Notes: generated by a model not told the origin, from the letters alone. Positions 8,977-20,384 are shown, counted from the stretch's first letter. The stretch is DNA of 64,000 bases from an uncultured Alphaproteobacteria bacterium (GCA_902527045.1 CABZNL010000001.1:62001-126000), one strand, 5' to 3'. Translations and numbers: made by a program.

Positions 8977-11825
8977 TATTCTTTTGGAAGGTTTTTAAAT
9001 TTCATAAAACTCACACCACTTCTTTCTTTTATAACACGTTTTAATGGTGATTTAAGTGCTAATTCTTTAATGAGCATTTGGTTAGTAATATGTCTTTTTG
9101 AAATACCAGTTGCTGGAGCTGCTGCGGGGCGCCTACCAACATAATGTATTTTTTTCTCGTAATTATTTCGAACAAATACATGTCTTATTCTACTTTTTAC
9201 AAACCCCCAAGTGCCCATATTTTTTGGTTCCTCTTGGGCCCAAATCATTTCACAGTCTTTATATTTCATAAGTATTTCTGATAATCTGTCAAAAGGGAAA
9301 GGGTATATCTGTTCAATTCTTATAATTTTAACATCTTTGATTTTATGCTCAGATCTATAATCGTCTAACTCATAGAATATTTTACCAGAACAGAAAACAA
9401 CTCTTTTTGGATTTTTAATGTCATCGTCAATTACTCTATGAAAAGATGTTTTACCTATAAATTCCTCAATATGAGAAATATTATTTGGATGGCGTAATGT
9501 AGACTTTGGTGTAAATATTACTAATGGTTTTCTAAAATTTCTATGTATCTGTCTTCTTAAAGCATGGAAATAGCTAGCTGGGGTAGTACAATTTACAATT
9601 TGAATGTTGTCTTCAGCAGCCATTTGCAGAAATCTTTCTATTCTTGCACTTGAATGCTCAGGGCCCATGCCTTCGTGACCATGGGGTAAAAGCATAACCA
9701 AACCACTCATCTGCATCCATTTTCTCTCACTTGAGGTTATAAATTGATCGATAATAATTTGTGCACCGTTAGCAAAATCTCCAAACTGAGCCTCCCACAT
9801 AACAAGTGTGTTGGGATCAGCTAGTGAATATCCATATTCAAAACCAAGTACTCCTAATTCAGACAAAAAACTATCTACTATTTCAAATTCTTTTTGTTTT
9901 TTTGAAATATTGTTCAAAGGAATATACCTTTTTTCAGTTTTTTGATCATAGAAAACAGAATGTCTCTGGCTAAAAGTACCTCTTCCAGAGTCTTGACCTG
10001 CGAGTCTTACTTGATATCCCTCTTTTAGTAAGCTTCCTATCGCTAAAGCTTCTGCGAAAGACCAGTCAATCCCTTTTCCAGTTTTTATAGCTTTGATGCG
10101 AGCATTATTAAATTTTTGCAATTTTGGGTGCAAATTAAAATTATCTGGAATATTAGTTATTTTTATACCTGTATCTTTTAAAGACTTTTCAGACTCAGAG
10201 GTTTTTCCTCTTCTTAAGGGGTCTTTAGGAGCACGACTTAAACCACTCCATTGACCGCCCATCCATAATTTTGTTTTCAATTTATAATTTTTTGCCTTCT
10301 CGAATTTTTTTTCAAGATCAGACCAAATCTGATCTTTTAAATAGTCAATTTGTTTTTGATTTACAACCTCCTGCTCTAAAAGTTTATTTGCATAAATACT
10401 TGCAACTGATTTTTTCTTTTTAATAGTCTCATACATCAAAGGTTGGGTAAATGAAGGTTCATCTCCTTCATTATGACCGTGTTTCCTATAACAAAACATG
10501 TCAACCATTGTGTCTTTTTTAAAAGTATTTCTAAATTCTGTTGCAGCTCTTGAGGCCAATACTACTGCCTCAGGGTCATCACCATTTACATGAAAGATTG
10601 GTGACTGAACAATTTTTCCAATTTCTGAGGAGTAGGGTGCCGAACGACTATATTGAGGACTTGTGGTGAAACCAATTTGGTTGTTAATTATGAAATGTAT
10701 TAATCCACCAATTCTATAACCATTTAGCTGTGACATTGTAAAAGTTTCAGCTACGACTCCTTGACCAGCAATTGCAGCATCTCCGTGAATTAAAAGACCA
10801 GAAACTCTTGTATTATTATTATCTCTAATAAGTCTTTGTTTCGCTCTAATTTTACCAGCAACTACTGGGTTTACTGCTTCCAAATGTGAGGGATTTGCAG
10901 CCATACTAACATGAATTAAATTACCCCCAAAACTTCTGTCTGAACTTGCGCCTAAATGATATTTTACATCACCGGACCCCTGGTCACTTAAAGCATTTTC
11001 CCCACCGTGGATAAATTCACCAAATATTTGTACATGAGGTTTTTTAACTATATTTGCTAAAATGTTCAGTCTGCCACGATGAGCGCAAGCAAATGAAAAA
11101 TCTTCGACGCCGTACTCCGATGATCTTTTTAAAATTTGTTCTAAGGCAGGTATCGTAGACTCAGCACCTTCAAGACCAAATCTTTTTGTTCCTCTGTATT
11201 TGGTATCTAAAAATTTTTCAAAGTATTCTGCTGAAACTAATCTTTCTAATATCGTCCTTTTACCTCTTGGAGTAAGTTGCATATCCTTTTTCTCCTCTAT
11301 TCTATCTTTAAGCCATTTATATTCTTCAGCCGATTGTATGTGCTTGTATTCAATTGCAAGTGTTCCAGAGTATATAGATTGTAATTTTTCAAAAACTTCT
11401 TTAACAGTTGCCTTTTTGAAACCTAAATAACCAAATAAGAAAATCTTACGATCGTAATCTTTTTTTTGAAAACCATAATACTCAGGGTCTAAACCTGATG
11501 GACTATTTTTTATCATTAAACCTAAAGGGTCTAAGTCAGCAATTAAGTGGCCGATTTCTCTGTAAGCTCTAATCATCATAACTAGTCTCAAAGAGTCAGT
11601 GATTGCTTGATCAAGCGAAATCTGATTAAAGTCTTTACCTCTTGAAGTTTGTGACCAATCAATTTTTTGATAATCAGCTAAGATGGAAATTTCTTCAGGT
11701 GCAAGAGTATTAAAAAAATCATGCCAACTTTTATCAACTAGACTTGGGTCTTTTATATATTCTTTATAAATAGAAATAACTTGAGCAGCATTGTTAGTTG
11801 TGAGAAATGAATTATAAGATCTCAT
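8976..11825 (-). CDS. sucA: 2-oxoglutarate dehydrogenase E1
   Basis: This thiamine-diphosphate enzyme decarboxylates 2-oxoglutarate and succinylates the lipoate on SucB. The N-terminus has the family's short E1 segment ([19 protein letters not shown]). ThDP-binding features include [20 protein letters not shown] and, in the transketolase-like half, [19 protein letters not shown]. The C-terminus has [12 protein letters not shown] and [11 protein letters not shown]. The length of 949 residues fits the family. It is cotranscribed with sucB downstream and lies 51 bases from mdh upstream. sucC and sucD, often between mdh and sucA in alphaproteobacteria, are absent here. Confidence 0.96.
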   Translation of the reverse strand: MRSYNSFLTTNNAAQVISIYKEYIKDPSLVDKSWHDFFNTLAPEEISILADYQKIDWSQTSRGKDFNQISLDQAITDSLRLVMMIRAYREIGHLIADLDPLGLMIKNSPSGLDPEYYGFQKKDYDRKIFLFGYLGFKKATVKEVFEKLQSIYSGTLAIEYKHIQSAEEYKWLKDRIEEKKDMQLTPRGKRTILERLVSAEYFEKFLDTKYRGTKRFGLEGAESTIPALEQILKRSSEYGVEDFSFACAHRGRLNILANIVKKPHVQIFGEFIHGGENALSDQGSGDVKYHLGASSDRSFGGNLIHVSMAANPSHLEAVNPVVAGKIRAKQRLIRDNNNTRVSGLLIHGDAAIAGQGVVAETFTMSQLNGYRIGGLIHFIINNQIGFTTSPQYSRSAPYSSEIGKIVQSPIFHVNGDDPEAVVLASRAATEFRNTFKKDTMVDMFCYRKHGHNEGDEPSFTQPLMYETIKKKKSVASIYANKLLEQEVVNQKQIDYLKDQIWSDLEKKFEKAKNYKLKTKLWMGGQWSGLSRAPKDPLRRGKTSESEKSLKDTGIKITNIPDNFNLHPKLQKFNNARIKAIKTGKGIDWSFAEALAIGSLLKEGYQVRLAGQDSGRGTFSQRHSVFYDQKTEKRYIPLNNISKKQKEFEIVDSFLSELGVLGFEYGYSLADPNTLVMWEAQFGDFANGAQIIIDQFITSSERKWMQMSGLVMLLPHGHEGMGPEHSSARIERFLQMAAEDNIQIVNCTTPASYFHALRRQIHRNFRKPLVIFTPKSTLRHPNNISHIEEFIGKTSFHRVIDDDIKNPKRVVFCSGKIFYELDDYRSEHKIKDVKIIRIEQIYPFPFDRLSEILMKYKDCEMIWAQEEPKNMGTWGFVKSRIRHVFVRNNYEKKIHYVGRRPAAAPATGISKRHITNQMLIKELALKSPLKRVIKERSGVSFMKFKNLPKE

Positions 11826-11876
11826 TAATAGGATAATGTATACGCTTATCTTATAAAAATGTCATTTAATTTTTAA

Positions 11877-12821
11877 TTATAAAAGCTTATCGATTGCTGA
11901 TACCATTACCTGAACAGATCTAACAGATTTTTTTAGCATTAATTTTTCTTTAGAGGTAAGTTTTACCTCAATAATTTTTTCAATTCCTTTTTTTCCAATA
12001 ACTGTAGGAACACCCATATACATATTGATAAGACCATATTGACCATTAATATAGGCTGCGCAGGGTAATATTTTTTTTTGATCGAATAAAAATGCCTCTG
12101 CCATCAGAATGGCTGAACTAGCAGGTGCATAAAAAGCAGAACCTCTTTTAAGTAATTTCACTATCTCTCCTCCACCCATTCTTGTTCGATTGACTATTTT
12201 CTCAATTTTTGAGTAAGGAAATTTTTTTAGCTTTAGGAAATCCATTAAAGGCACTCCTCCTATTGTTGTATAGTTGATGAGAGGAACCATGTCATCTCCA
12301 TGTCCACCTAATACAAATGTTTCAACGTCATTCACAGAAATGTTCAAAGCATCTGATAAAAAATATTTCATTCGAGAAGAGTCTAGTACTCCTGCCATTC
12401 CAACACACATATTTTTCGGAAGTTTTGAATATTTTTGAAGTACATATACCATTGCGTCTAAGGGGTTTGTGATACAAATAACAAATGCTTTTGGGGCATA
12501 TTTTTTTATATCTAGAGCTATTTTTTTAATTATTTTCCCATTGGTCTCTAAAAGATCATCCCTGCTCATTCCAGGTTGACGAGGTAAACCGGCAGTTATG
12601 ATGATGACGTCAGATCCTTTCATTTTAGAAAAGTCATTTGTGCCCTCTATTGACCCTGTAAAACCTTCAACAGCAGAAGATTGGCTGAGATCTAAAGCTT
12701 TTCCTTGGGGCATCCCGCTTACAACATCTATTAGTGTTACGTCTCCAAGTTTTTTTAAAGCGGCTAAATGTGCGAGGGTGCCGCCGATGTTTCCAGCGCC
12801 AATTAGTGAAATTTTATTCAC
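11877..12821 (-). CDS. mdh: Malate dehydrogenase (LDH-like type)
   Basis: This enzyme oxidises malate to oxaloacetate with NAD+. The dinucleotide motif [10 protein letters not shown] is at residues 8-17, the mobile specificity loop [14 protein letters not shown] at about 78-91, and the catalytic His in [11 protein letters not shown] near residue 175. The arginine in RQPGM marks malate rather than lactate as the substrate. The length of 314 residues fits the LDH-like MDH subfamily common in alphaproteobacteria. The start overlaps the sdhB stop by four bases, so translation of the two is probably coupled. Confidence 0.95.
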   Translation of the reverse strand: MNKISLIGAGNIGGTLAHLAALKKLGDVTLIDVVSGMPQGKALDLSQSSAVEGFTGSIEGTNDFSKMKGSDVIIITAGLPRQPGMSRDDLLETNGKIIKKIALDIKKYAPKAFVICITNPLDAMVYVLQKYSKLPKNMCVGMAGVLDSSRMKYFLSDALNISVNDVETFVLGGHGDDMVPLINYTTIGGVPLMDFLKLKKFPYSKIEKIVNRTRMGGGEIVKLLKRGSAFYAPASSAILMAEAFLFDQKKILPCAAYINGQYGLINMYMGVPTVIGKKGIEKIIEVKLTSKEKLMLKKSVRSVQVMVSAIDKLL

Positions 12822-13621
12822 TTATTATCCATTTTGGATATTTCATGCTTTATTTCAGCTATAGCTTTAGCTGGGTTTAATCCTTTCGGACAGGAGTTGG
12901 TACAATTCATGATTGAGTGACATCTGTATAGTTTAAGACTATCATCTAACTCATTCAACCTTTCTTTTTTCTCTTCATCTCTACTATCTTTTATCCAGCG
13001 GTTTGCTTGAAGTAGGACAGCAGGTCCTAAATATTCATCTTCATTCCACCAATAACTTGGACAAGAGGTACTACAAGAAAAGCACATTACACATTCCCAT
13101 TTGCCATCTAGCTTATCTCTATCTTCGACTGACTGTATATTTTCTCTTTTATTATTTGGGGATTTTTTATTTAACCATGGCTTTATAGATTTAAATTGTT
13201 CAAAAGCTTTTTTCAAATCTACCACTAAATCTTTTAAAACTCTCATATGAGGAAGAGGGTAAATATTAATTTCATCGGAACATTCCTCTATATGTTTCTG
13301 GCATGCAAGTGTATTGACACCGTCTATATTCATTGCACATGATCCACAAACACCTTCTCTACATGATTTTCTGAAAGTTAGACTTGGATCAACCTCGGCT
13401 TTAATTTTGTTTAATATATCTAAAACCATTGTCCCTGCTTTAGCTACATCAATTTCAAATCGATCTATTTGAGGGGGCGTATCTTCTTCACCTGACCATC
13501 GGTAAACATTAACGATCCTGATATCATGGTTTTGTTGAGCCTGCTCATCAATGAGATCTACATTGGAATATGATTTTCCTTTGATTGGAATTGAGTTTTT
13601 AGGAAGAGTGAGTTGAACCAT
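12818..13621 (-). CDS. sdhB: Succinate dehydrogenase iron-sulfur subunit
   Basis: SdhB carries electrons from the flavoprotein SdhA to quinone in respiratory complex II. The three cluster motifs are present in order: [13 protein letters not shown] for [2Fe-2S], [12 protein letters not shown] and [14 protein letters not shown] for [4Fe-4S] and [3Fe-4S]. The length of 267 residues is normal. Its ATG at 13621 abuts the sdhA stop (13622). It lies between sdhA and mdh in one minus-strand operon. Confidence 0.96.
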   Translation of the reverse strand: MVQLTLPKNSIPIKGKSYSNVDLIDEQAQQNHDIRIVNVYRWSGEEDTPPQIDRFEIDVAKAGTMVLDILNKIKAEVDPSLTFRKSCREGVCGSCAMNIDGVNTLACQKHIEECSDEINIYPLPHMRVLKDLVVDLKKAFEQFKSIKPWLNKKSPNNKRENIQSVEDRDKLDGKWECVMCFSCSTSCPSYWWNEDEYLGPAVLLQANRWIKDSRDEEKKERLNELDDSLKLYRCHSIMNCTNSCPKGLNPAKAIAEIKHEISKMDNK

Positions 13622-15400
13622 CTAGTAAACCCTTACTTGTGGGGGTATAACAGAAATTTGATTACTTAGTGTCGTCATTCTTACGGGCCTGTGAGTGACC
13701 TTATAATCAGTAGCATCTCCCCAAAAAAGTGTGTGTTTAAGCCAATTTTCGTCATCTCTTTCTGGGAAATCTTCTCTAGCATGAGCGCCTCTACTTTCAG
13801 TTCTTTGTTCAGCTGAAACACCGACACTACCAGCGACTTGCATTAAGTTATGAAGTTCTAAAGCTTCAATTAAGTCTGTATTAAAAACATCTGACTGATC
13901 TTTGACTTTAATATGTTTAAGATCTTGGGACATTGAATACAATTCGTCGTTGCCCAGTTTTAAGGTTTCACTCTCTCTGTAAACACCAAATCTTTTCTGG
14001 ACAGTCTTTTGCATATTTTCTCTTAACTCTCCAACCGATACATCACCTTTATTATTTTTAATTGATTCAAGTCTTTCTATTATTAAATTTGTTTGTGACA
14101 GAGATGGAGTCCTCAATGACTCCTTACTATCAATAACTTGTCCTGCTTGGATGGCTGCACCTCTTCCAAAAACAACAAGCTCTGCTAGAGCATTTGTTCC
14201 AAGTCTATTAGCTCCATGAACTGATGCACATGCTGCTTCACCAATTGCCATTAATCCCTCACATACTTCTTCTGTATTAGAGTCATTAGGTTTCAAAACC
14301 TCTGCTTTGAAATTAGTTGGGATTCCTCCCATGCAATAATGAACAGTTGGGATAACTGGAATTGGTTCTTTAGAAATATCTCTCCCACAAAATGCTTTAA
14401 CAGACTCAGAGATACCAGGTAATCTTTTAGCAAGCATATCAGCATCAAGGTGCTCTAAATGAAGATTTATATAGTCTTTATTAGGTCCACATCCTCTACC
14501 AGCACTGATCTCTTTACTTATAAATCTTGAGATAACATCTCTAGCTGCAAGGTCTTTGGCATTTGGAGCGTACTCAAGCATAAACCTAGTGCCCTCATTA
14601 TTTTTTAAAATACCGCCCTCACCTCTAGCTGCCTCTGATATTAAAACACCTACACCATATATTCCAGTGGGATGAAACTGAATGAATTCCATATCGGACA
14701 ATGGAAGTCCTGCCCTGAGGGCGATACCTGCACCATCACCTGTACAAATATGTGCACTCGTTGAAGATTGAAATATTCTTCCATATCCTCCAGTAGCTAA
14801 AATAGTCATTTTTGCAACAAATCGGTGCAATGACCCGTCTTCAACATTGATTGCTAAAAGTCCACAAATTGAGTCGTTATCATCTTTTAGTAAATCAATG
14901 GCAAAGTATTCGTTATAAAAATCAACGTTATTTTTAAGGCTTTGCTGATATAACGTGTGAAGTAATGCATGTCCTGTTCTATCAGCTGCAGCACAAGCTC
15001 GACTAGCAGGTTCACCTTTACCATTTTTCGTCATGTGCCCACCAAAAGGTCTTTGGTATATCTTACCGTCCTCAGTTCTCGAAAACGGCATGCCGTAATG
15101 CTCCAGCTCAACAATAGAGTCAACTGCATTTGCACATAGATATTCGATACTATCTTGGTCACCAAGCCAATCTGAGCCTTTTACAGTGTCAAACATATGC
15201 CATTGCCAACTATCTTCACCCATGTTGGCAAGCGCGGCGCCTATACCACCTTGAGCTGCCACAGTATGACTTCTAGTAGGATAAACTTTTGATACACATG
15301 CAGTCTTAAGGCCTTGCTCAGAGCATCCCAGAGCGGCTCTTAAGCCGGCACCTCCAGCACCTAAAACAACAACGTCTAATTTATGATCAGTGAAATTCAT
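13622..15400 (-). CDS. sdhA: Succinate dehydrogenase flavoprotein subunit
   Basis: SdhA oxidises succinate to fumarate on the cytoplasmic face of complex II. The FAD motif [12 protein letters not shown] is at residues 14-25 and the covalent-flavin histidine is His45 in [10 protein letters not shown]. Further signatures are [21 protein letters not shown] and the C-terminal [18 protein letters not shown]. It has 592 residues, standard for the family. The ORF begins one base after the sdhD stop region, in the order sdhC-sdhD-sdhA-sdhB. Confidence 0.97.
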   Translation of the reverse strand: MNFTDHKLDVVVLGAGGAGLRAALGCSEQGLKTACVSKVYPTRSHTVAAQGGIGAALANMGEDSWQWHMFDTVKGSDWLGDQDSIEYLCANAVDSIVELEHYGMPFSRTEDGKIYQRPFGGHMTKNGKGEPASRACAAADRTGHALLHTLYQQSLKNNVDFYNEYFAIDLLKDDNDSICGLLAINVEDGSLHRFVAKMTILATGGYGRIFQSSTSAHICTGDGAGIALRAGLPLSDMEFIQFHPTGIYGVGVLISEAARGEGGILKNNEGTRFMLEYAPNAKDLAARDVISRFISKEISAGRGCGPNKDYINLHLEHLDADMLAKRLPGISESVKAFCGRDISKEPIPVIPTVHYCMGGIPTNFKAEVLKPNDSNTEEVCEGLMAIGEAACASVHGANRLGTNALAELVVFGRGAAIQAGQVIDSKESLRTPSLSQTNLIIERLESIKNNKGDVSVGELRENMQKTVQKRFGVYRESETLKLGNDELYSMSQDLKHIKVKDQSDVFNTDLIEALELHNLMQVAGSVGVSAEQRTESRGAHAREDFPERDDENWLKHTLFWGDATDYKVTHRPVRMTTLSNQISVIPPQVRVY

Positions 15401-15401
15401 G

Positions 15402-15713
15402 TTAAAAAAATAATACCGGTAAAAAAATTAAAAATGAGACACTAATGGTGCAATCTGTCAAAAAGGAATAAAATTTCATTTGCTTAAACTTAAAATAATC
15501 TTCATAAACTTTACCCAATTGAATTCTAATATGGAACATTGATATAACAAAAAAAATTGACAACAAAATTTTATTGGACGTATTTGATAATAACAAATTT
15601 AAAGAATTTGAGTCAGATAGAGAGTTTATAAAAAATAATATGAACCAATAACTAATAGGAATTAATGCAAGATACATAATTCTTTCAATTTTCCATTTTT
15701 GTGAGGCTTTCAT
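15402..15713 (-). CDS. sdhD: Succinate dehydrogenase membrane anchor, SdhD-like
   Basis: This small hydrophobic protein has three likely membrane helices (for example [16 protein letters not shown] near the N-terminus) and sits where sdhD belongs, between sdhC and sdhA. I chose the ATG at 15713, which overlaps the sdhC TGA (TGATG), giving 103 residues. An ATG at 15728 would add five residues and is also possible. A longer frame reaches up to 15821, but that part lies inside sdhC and has no hydrophobic match to the family. The segment [15 protein letters not shown] could carry the heme and quinone ligands. Sequence similarity of SdhD anchors is low, so the call relies on position. Confidence 0.8.
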   Translation of the reverse strand: MKASQKWKIERIMYLALIPISYWFILFFINSLSDSNSLNLLLSNTSNKILLSIFFVISMFHIRIQLGKVYEDYFKFKQMKFYSFLTDCTISVSFLIFLPVLFF

Positions 15714-16078
15714 CAGAATATCATCCATGTAAATGTTAATGTCATAATAATATTTAATACTAATATGATGTATGTAATTAAATAAACATTTTTGATTTCC
15801 ATTCCAATTACAAACGACCATAAAAAATATTTAAAACCATTCAATAAATGATGGTTGAAAATAAAAAACCAAAAAACAAATATCAACTTTACAGGTAAAA
15901 AGTTGATGAACATTGTTAATAGAACATTGAGCTGAGGAAGTATACTTGCACTACCTAACCAGACTGCAAAAAAAGGAATTGAAAATGCAAATGCTATAAC
16001 GCCTATTCTGCTAGAAATAGAGAATATCATAGTTAAAAAAGGCCTATAAATCTGTAAATGTGGTGATAACGGAGCCAT
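15713..16078 (-). CDS. sdhC: Succinate dehydrogenase cytochrome b556 subunit
   Basis: This is the first gene of the sdh-mdh-suc operon. The N-terminus APLSPHLQIYRPFLTM is the family signature, followed by three membrane helices. The FNHHLLNGFKYFLWS segment near residue 80 matches the H-x-x-x-G-x-(R/K)-H-type heme-ligand region. It has 121 residues, near the usual 125-130. Together with SdhD it anchors complex II in the inner membrane and binds heme and ubiquinone. The promoter should lie in the divergent gap before dctQ. Confidence 0.92.
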   Translation of the reverse strand: MAPLSPHLQIYRPFLTMIFSISSRIGVIAFAFSIPFFAVWLGSASILPQLNVLLTMFINFLPVKLIFVFWFFIFNHHLLNGFKYFLWSFVIGMEIKNVYLITYIILVLNIIMTLTFTWMIF

Positions 16079-16373
16079 AGGAAAGAAATATATTCAAAAA
16101 AAATCTTATAGTAAAAAGCTATTATTTTATTAATTCATGCATTATATAAATTAATCAAATTGTGGAAAAAGTGTTGATCAAATATGTTTGTAGTAAAAAT
16201 TAAAGGTCTGAAAACGCCATTAAATCGATTAATATCAGTGCAGGTCGTGAACATTTTGTTTAAATGTGCCGAATCTCACCCCGCATGAGAAAAGCTTTAT
16301 TTTTAAAGTTGGCACCACGACCTATGAATTTACCCTTTTTATTATCTATATTGTCTATGTATACTCACGAGCT

Positions 16374-16901
16374 ATGTCTGCTTTAGCTCAAATATCCAAA
16401 TATATTGATCGCTTTAATACATTTGTTGGATACCTTTGTGCGTTCTTTGTTTTCTCTATGGTAATAGTGGTGTTCACAGTTGTTGTACTTAGATACGGCT
16501 TCAATATTGGTTTCATTTGGATGCAAGAAGTTTATGTATGGCTTCATAGTTTTATATTTATGCTAGGAGCTGGCTTTACATATTTAGCCAATGAACATGT
16601 AAGAATTGATGTCTTTTATAGAGAGGCTTCAAAAAAGTATAAAGCGATTGTTGATCTTTTAGGTAATATTTTTTTATTACTACCTTTTTTGTATATCATC
16701 TGGAGTTATAGCTATCCTTTTGTATATCGTTCTTTTTTAATGGGGGAAGTCTCAAGAGAAGCTGGTGGTATGCCTGCCTTATTTATTTTAAAAAGTGCAA
16801 TACTATGGTTTTGTTTAGTCTTATTTATACAATTAATTTCAAATGTAATTAAGTCTTTGCAAACGCTTACAAGCTTCGATGACTCTAGAAAAAAATCATG
16901 A
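16374..16901 (+). CDS. dctQ: TRAP transporter small permease (DctQ type)
   Basis: This is the small membrane subunit of a tripartite ATP-independent periplasmic transporter, with four predicted helices. Signatures are FIWMQEVYVWLHSFIFMLGAG and the loop NEHVRIDVFY, both typical of DctQ. The open frame begins at 16266, but the upstream residues do not look like the family, so I chose the ATG at 16374 (MSALAQISKYIDRF), giving 175 residues. It overlaps dctM by four bases. It is divergent from sdhC, sharing a gap of about 295 bases in which I see no feature I can name. Confidence 0.9.
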   Translation: MSALAQISKYIDRFNTFVGYLCAFFVFSMVIVVFTVVVLRYGFNIGFIWMQEVYVWLHSFIFMLGAGFTYLANEHVRIDVFYREASKKYKAIVDLLGNIFLLLPFLYIIWSYSYPFVYRSFLMGEVSREAGGMPALFILKSAILWFCLVLFIQLISNVIKSLQTLTSFDDSRKKS

Positions 16902-18274
16902 TTAGTCCTGAAATTTTAGCAATTGTAATGTTTGTCACAACATTGGGATTATTGCTCTTTGGTTTTCCTGTTGCTTTCACTCTTGCGGGAACAGCTCTTA
17001 TGTTTGGTTTTCTCGGGGATGCTTTGGAAATATTTAATTTTAGAATGCTTGGGTTTTTTCCTCAACGCGTATTTGGCACAATGATTAATGAGCCTCTTGT
17101 AGCGGTACCTCTATTTATTTTTATGGGAATAATGTTAGAAAAGACAAAAATAGCTGCAGGTCTTTTGCAGTCTATTGGAGAGCTTTTTGGCTCAACAAAA
17201 GGGGGTCTGGGTATTGGTGTAGTGATAGTAGGTATGTTACTTGCTGCTTCCACAGGAATTGTTGGAGCAACAGTTGTGACAATGGGAATGCTCTCCTTAC
17301 CCTCAATGATGAAAGCCGGCTATGACCAAAAAATAGCCACAGGAACTATTTGTGCTGCAGGAACATTGGGTCAAATAATACCTCCTTCAATTGTTTTAGT
17401 ATTACTTGCAACAATTTTACAAGGCGCAAACGAAGAAGCAGCGATGTTAGTTGGTAATTTAGCCCCTGATCCTGTTACAGCAATTGATTTATTCGCTGGC
17501 GCTATCTTGCCTGGGCTTATGTTGGTGGTCTTATTTATAATATTCATTTTCTTTTACGCTAGATTTAATCCTCTATCTTGTCCACCAGTTGAAACAAGCA
17601 GATCAAGAGCAGAGATTTATATTGAAGCAGCTAAATCAGTTATTCCTCCAATAACTCTTATTATTCTAGTTTTGGGTTCTATACTTTTTGGTATTGCAAC
17701 ACCCACAGAGTCAGCTTCTGTTGGTGCTGTAGGTGCTGCCGTTATAGCACTTTTAAAAGGAGAATTAAATTTTAAGAATGTTAAAGAGACTGCTTTAGGG
17801 ACTGTAAAGCTTAGTTCTTTTGTTTTTGTAATTTTAATAGGGGCATCAATGTTTTCATTAGTATTTCGTGGCTTTGGAGGTGATGAAATGATAGAACATT
17901 TTCTTGGTAATTTACCAGGAGGCCTTTATGCAGCCCTTATTTTGGTAATGATTGTCATTTTCCTTTTAGGCTTCTTTCTAGATTATATAGAAATAATTTT
18001 TGTTATCGTGCCTTTAGTTGGTCCAATATTGATTGCAAATGGAGCAGATCCCTTGTGGCTGGGTATTCTTATTTCATTGAATTTACAAACAAGTTTCTTA
18101 ACACCTCCTTTTGGTTTTTCCTTATTTTTCTTAAGAGGGGTGGCACCAAACAGTATTCAAACTAAAAATATGTACAAAGGAGTAATTCCTTTTATTGGAA
18201 TTCAAATATTGGCAATATTAATTGTTGGTTTTTATCCGGAGATCGCTACTTGGCTACCAAATGAAATGTTTTAG
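16898..18274 (+). CDS. dctM: TRAP transporter large permease (DctM type)
   Basis: This 458-residue protein has about twelve membrane helices and is the sodium-driven transport channel. Signatures include LFGFPVAFTLAGTALMFG near residue 22, PLFIFMGIMLEKT, GTLGQIIPPSIVLVLLA and, near the C-terminus, NLQTSFLTPPFGFSLFFLRG. The start ATGA overlaps the dctQ stop. It ends 24 bases before a strong hairpin terminator. The long central cytoplasmic loop fits the 2-oxoacid / mannitol-type TRAP subgroup, in agreement with the TakP-like binding protein. Confidence 0.93.
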   Translation: MISPEILAIVMFVTTLGLLLFGFPVAFTLAGTALMFGFLGDALEIFNFRMLGFFPQRVFGTMINEPLVAVPLFIFMGIMLEKTKIAAGLLQSIGELFGSTKGGLGIGVVIVGMLLAASTGIVGATVVTMGMLSLPSMMKAGYDQKIATGTICAAGTLGQIIPPSIVLVLLATILQGANEEAAMLVGNLAPDPVTAIDLFAGAILPGLMLVVLFIIFIFFYARFNPLSCPPVETSRSRAEIYIEAAKSVIPPITLIILVLGSILFGIATPTESASVGAVGAAVIALLKGELNFKNVKETALGTVKLSSFVFVILIGASMFSLVFRGFGGDEMIEHFLGNLPGGLYAALILVMIVIFLLGFFLDYIEIIFVIVPLVGPILIANGADPLWLGILISLNLQTSFLTPPFGFSLFFLRGVAPNSIQTKNMYKGVIPFIGIQILAILIVGFYPEIATWLPNEMF

Positions 18275-18282
18275 AAAAAAAC

Positions 18283-18312
18283 TCATCCCCGAAAATTAAC
18301 GGGGATGATTTT
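18283..18312. terminator. Bidirectional terminator between dctM and dctP
   Basis: The perfect 9-bp stem TCATCCCCG / CGGGGATGA (18283-18291 with 18300-18308) encloses an AAAATTAA loop. It is flanked by an A run on the left and TTTT on the right. It therefore works as a rho-independent terminator on both strands, for the convergent dctM and dctP genes. Confidence 0.88.
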
Positions 18313-18323
18313 AATCGAAAAAT

Positions 18324-19451
18324 TTATGCTGATGGGTAAGTAAATGGTAGGCTTCTTACTCTCATATACTCTTTCTCTGATGTATTTGTCCATCTCAAGA
18401 TAGAAGATCTGAATTCAACAATATGTGAAAAAAGCGCTTGAGAGACAGGATCTTCAGCAGCGATAGCACTACAAACTTCACCTGCTCTTTGCCCTAGCGC
18501 GTTCATAACAGGATCTGGTAGCTGTCTCATTTGAACACCATGTTCATTGATGAGTTTTTGATAAGAACTGTCATTTACTGCTTGAAAAAATGAAAGCACT
18601 TCCATGTTTACAGCTTTTGACGCAACAGTTATGAGTTCTTTAGTTGCATCATCGAGCTTCTCCCACTCAAACATATCAATAGAACAATCTAAAATTGTTG
18701 CTGGTTCATGCCATCCTGGGTTGTAATAGTACTCAGCAGCCTGGTGAAGACCTTTACCCAGATCAGCTGCCGGACCAATCCATTCAGTAGCATCGATAGC
18801 TCCTGATGCAAGAGAAGGTAAAACATCGGCACCTGCTAATAGAACAGTGTTTGCACCAAAAGATTTTAATACTTCGCCACCAAGACCTGGCATTCTTATT
18901 TTTAAACCCTCAAAATCTGCAAGAGAGTTGATTTCTTTATTAAACCAACCGCCCATTTGATTTCCAGTATTACCCATTGGCAAAAATTTTACACCAATAG
19001 AGTTATAGGCTTTGTCAGCTGCTTCAATACCGCCGCCGTAATAACACCATGCATTTTGCTCCTGAGCAGTTAAACCGAAAGGTAGAGCTGCAGAAAATGA
19101 TGGGGCCATGCTTATGTTAGTCCAGTAGTAGCCAGCTCCATAAGCCATTTGAGCTGCTCCAGATCTAACTGCATCTAATGACTCAAGAGGTGGTACTAAT
19201 TCACCACCGTGGTAGACTGTGATTTTTAATTTGTCAGAAGCATTGTTTATGTAACTAGCAAATCGGTCAATAGCTTTTCCCAGTCCACTAGCCTTACCGA
19301 AAGCAGAACATGCGATCCATTCCATGTGTCCACCAGATATAGCTGGAGCTGGAAATGAAGAAACTGCTGCAGCACCAAGTGCTGCAGCACCGGCACCTTT
19401 CAGAAAGTTTCTTCTTTTCATTGCTTTGCTATTTTTAGTCTTTTTAGCCAT
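18324..19451 (-). CDS. TRAP transporter solute-binding protein, TakP-like (2-oxoacid type)
   Basis: This periplasmic receptor has a twin-arginine signal peptide: RRNFLKG at about residues 13-19, an alanine-rich core, and a likely cut after PAPAIS. Motifs GELVPPLESLDAV, NTGNQMGGWFNKEIN, LKIRMPGLGGEV and GAIDATEWIGPAADLG closely follow TakP of Rhodobacter, which binds pyruvate and other 2-oxo acids with sodium; the ligand-contacting Gln and Arg positions look conserved. A clear TAGGAGGG Shine-Dalgarno sequence precedes the ATG. It is convergent with dctQM rather than in one operon. The exact ligand is an inference. Confidence 0.9.
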   Translation of the reverse strand: MAKKTKNSKAMKRRNFLKGAGAAALGAAAVSSFPAPAISGGHMEWIACSAFGKASGLGKAIDRFASYINNASDKLKITVYHGGELVPPLESLDAVRSGAAQMAYGAGYYWTNISMAPSFSAALPFGLTAQEQNAWCYYGGGIEAADKAYNSIGVKFLPMGNTGNQMGGWFNKEINSLADFEGLKIRMPGLGGEVLKSFGANTVLLAGADVLPSLASGAIDATEWIGPAADLGKGLHQAAEYYYNPGWHEPATILDCSIDMFEWEKLDDATKELITVASKAVNMEVLSFFQAVNDSSYQKLINEHGVQMRQLPDPVMNALGQRAGEVCSAIAAEDPVSQALFSHIVEFRSSILRWTNTSEKEYMRVRSLPFTYPSA

Positions 19452-19484
19452 AAAAATTTCCCTCCTATATTAAGAAATAATTAA

Positions 19485-20375
19485 TTATCTTTTATTAGCT
19501 ATCATTATACCAATAATCACAGATAAAATTCCAGCGTAATGATAGCTCTGCAGAGTCTCTTGAAAGACTAAATATGCAAGAATTCCTCCAAAAATAGGCA
19601 TTAAATGAAGAAAAGGACCAGATTTATTGGGGCCAATTAAGGCAACACCAGTATTCCAACACATGTAAGAAAGGATGCTAGGAAACGTACCCGTATAACC
19701 AATTACTAATAAAGTTTTCTGATCAAAATTAATGAAATTATTTAGTATAATAATGTCATATAAAAATACAGGTGACAGTAAAATTACTGTGAACACAAAT
19801 GATAGATATAAAAAACTAAAGCCTGAAACTCCTGTCTCATTTTTTTTTAGGAATATTGAATACAAAGCCCAGGAAACTACAGCAAGTAATATAAATAGAT
19901 CTCCAGAATAAAATTTTGAATCAAAGATATTTTGATAATTTCCCTTTGTAATTACATAACTAACACCAATTAGTGATATTATTACACCCAGCATTTGAAA
20001 CAAATTCGTTTGATGTTTATAAATAAATTTATTTAAAAGTATTATTAACATTGGAGTTGTTGATATTACCAACAAAGAATTAATAACTGTTGTAGCAGTT
20101 AAACCCACATATGTGAGTGTATTGAAAAGAGTTGGCCCAGTTAAAACTATTAAAAAAATCATACCGGGTTGTTTCTTTAAAAGGGGTAAATCATTTAAGG
20201 CTTTTTTTAAACAAAAAGGGGTTAAAATAACAAAAGCAATTACCCACCTATAAAATGCTAAAGATAAAGGTGATACTAAATCTTCAACTGAAGATAATCT
20301 TCCAATAATAAAATTACCTGACCAAAATAAGGAAGCAAAACATAAAAATATAGCTGCTTTAAGAGAAACACTCAC
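19485..20375 (-). CDS. EamA/DMT-family transporter
   Basis: This 296-residue inner-membrane protein has ten likely helices in two EamA repeats. Signatures are FASLFWSGNFIIGRL and AFYRWVIAFVIL in the first half and LLAVVSWALYSIFLKK and HLMPIFGGILAYLVFQETL in the second. Family members export or import small metabolites such as amino acids; the substrate here is unknown. It lies 33 bases upstream of dctP and follows the thiolase gene with a gap of nine bases, so it may be the last gene of that operon. Confidence 0.9.
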   Translation of the reverse strand: MSVSLKAAIFLCFASLFWSGNFIIGRLSSVEDLVSPLSLAFYRWVIAFVILTPFCLKKALNDLPLLKKQPGMIFLIVLTGPTLFNTLTYVGLTATTVINSLLVISTTPMLIILLNKFIYKHQTNLFQMLGVIISLIGVSYVITKGNYQNIFDSKFYSGDLFILLAVVSWALYSIFLKKNETGVSGFSFLYLSFVFTVILLSPVFLYDIIILNNFINFDQKTLLVIGYTGTFPSILSYMCWNTGVALIGPNKSGPFLHLMPIFGGILAYLVFQETLQSYHYAGILSVIIGIMIANKR

Positions 20376-20384
20376 AGATATTTT

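Noticed and set aside
15714-15821. N-terminal extension of the sdhD frame up to 15821
   Set aside because: It lies within sdhC in another frame and gives a polar, non-family sequence; TGATG at 15713 is a better start.
16266-16373. Upstream extension of dctQ
   Set aside because: The 36 extra residues show no match to DctQ N-termini; the ATG at 16374 gives the normal length.
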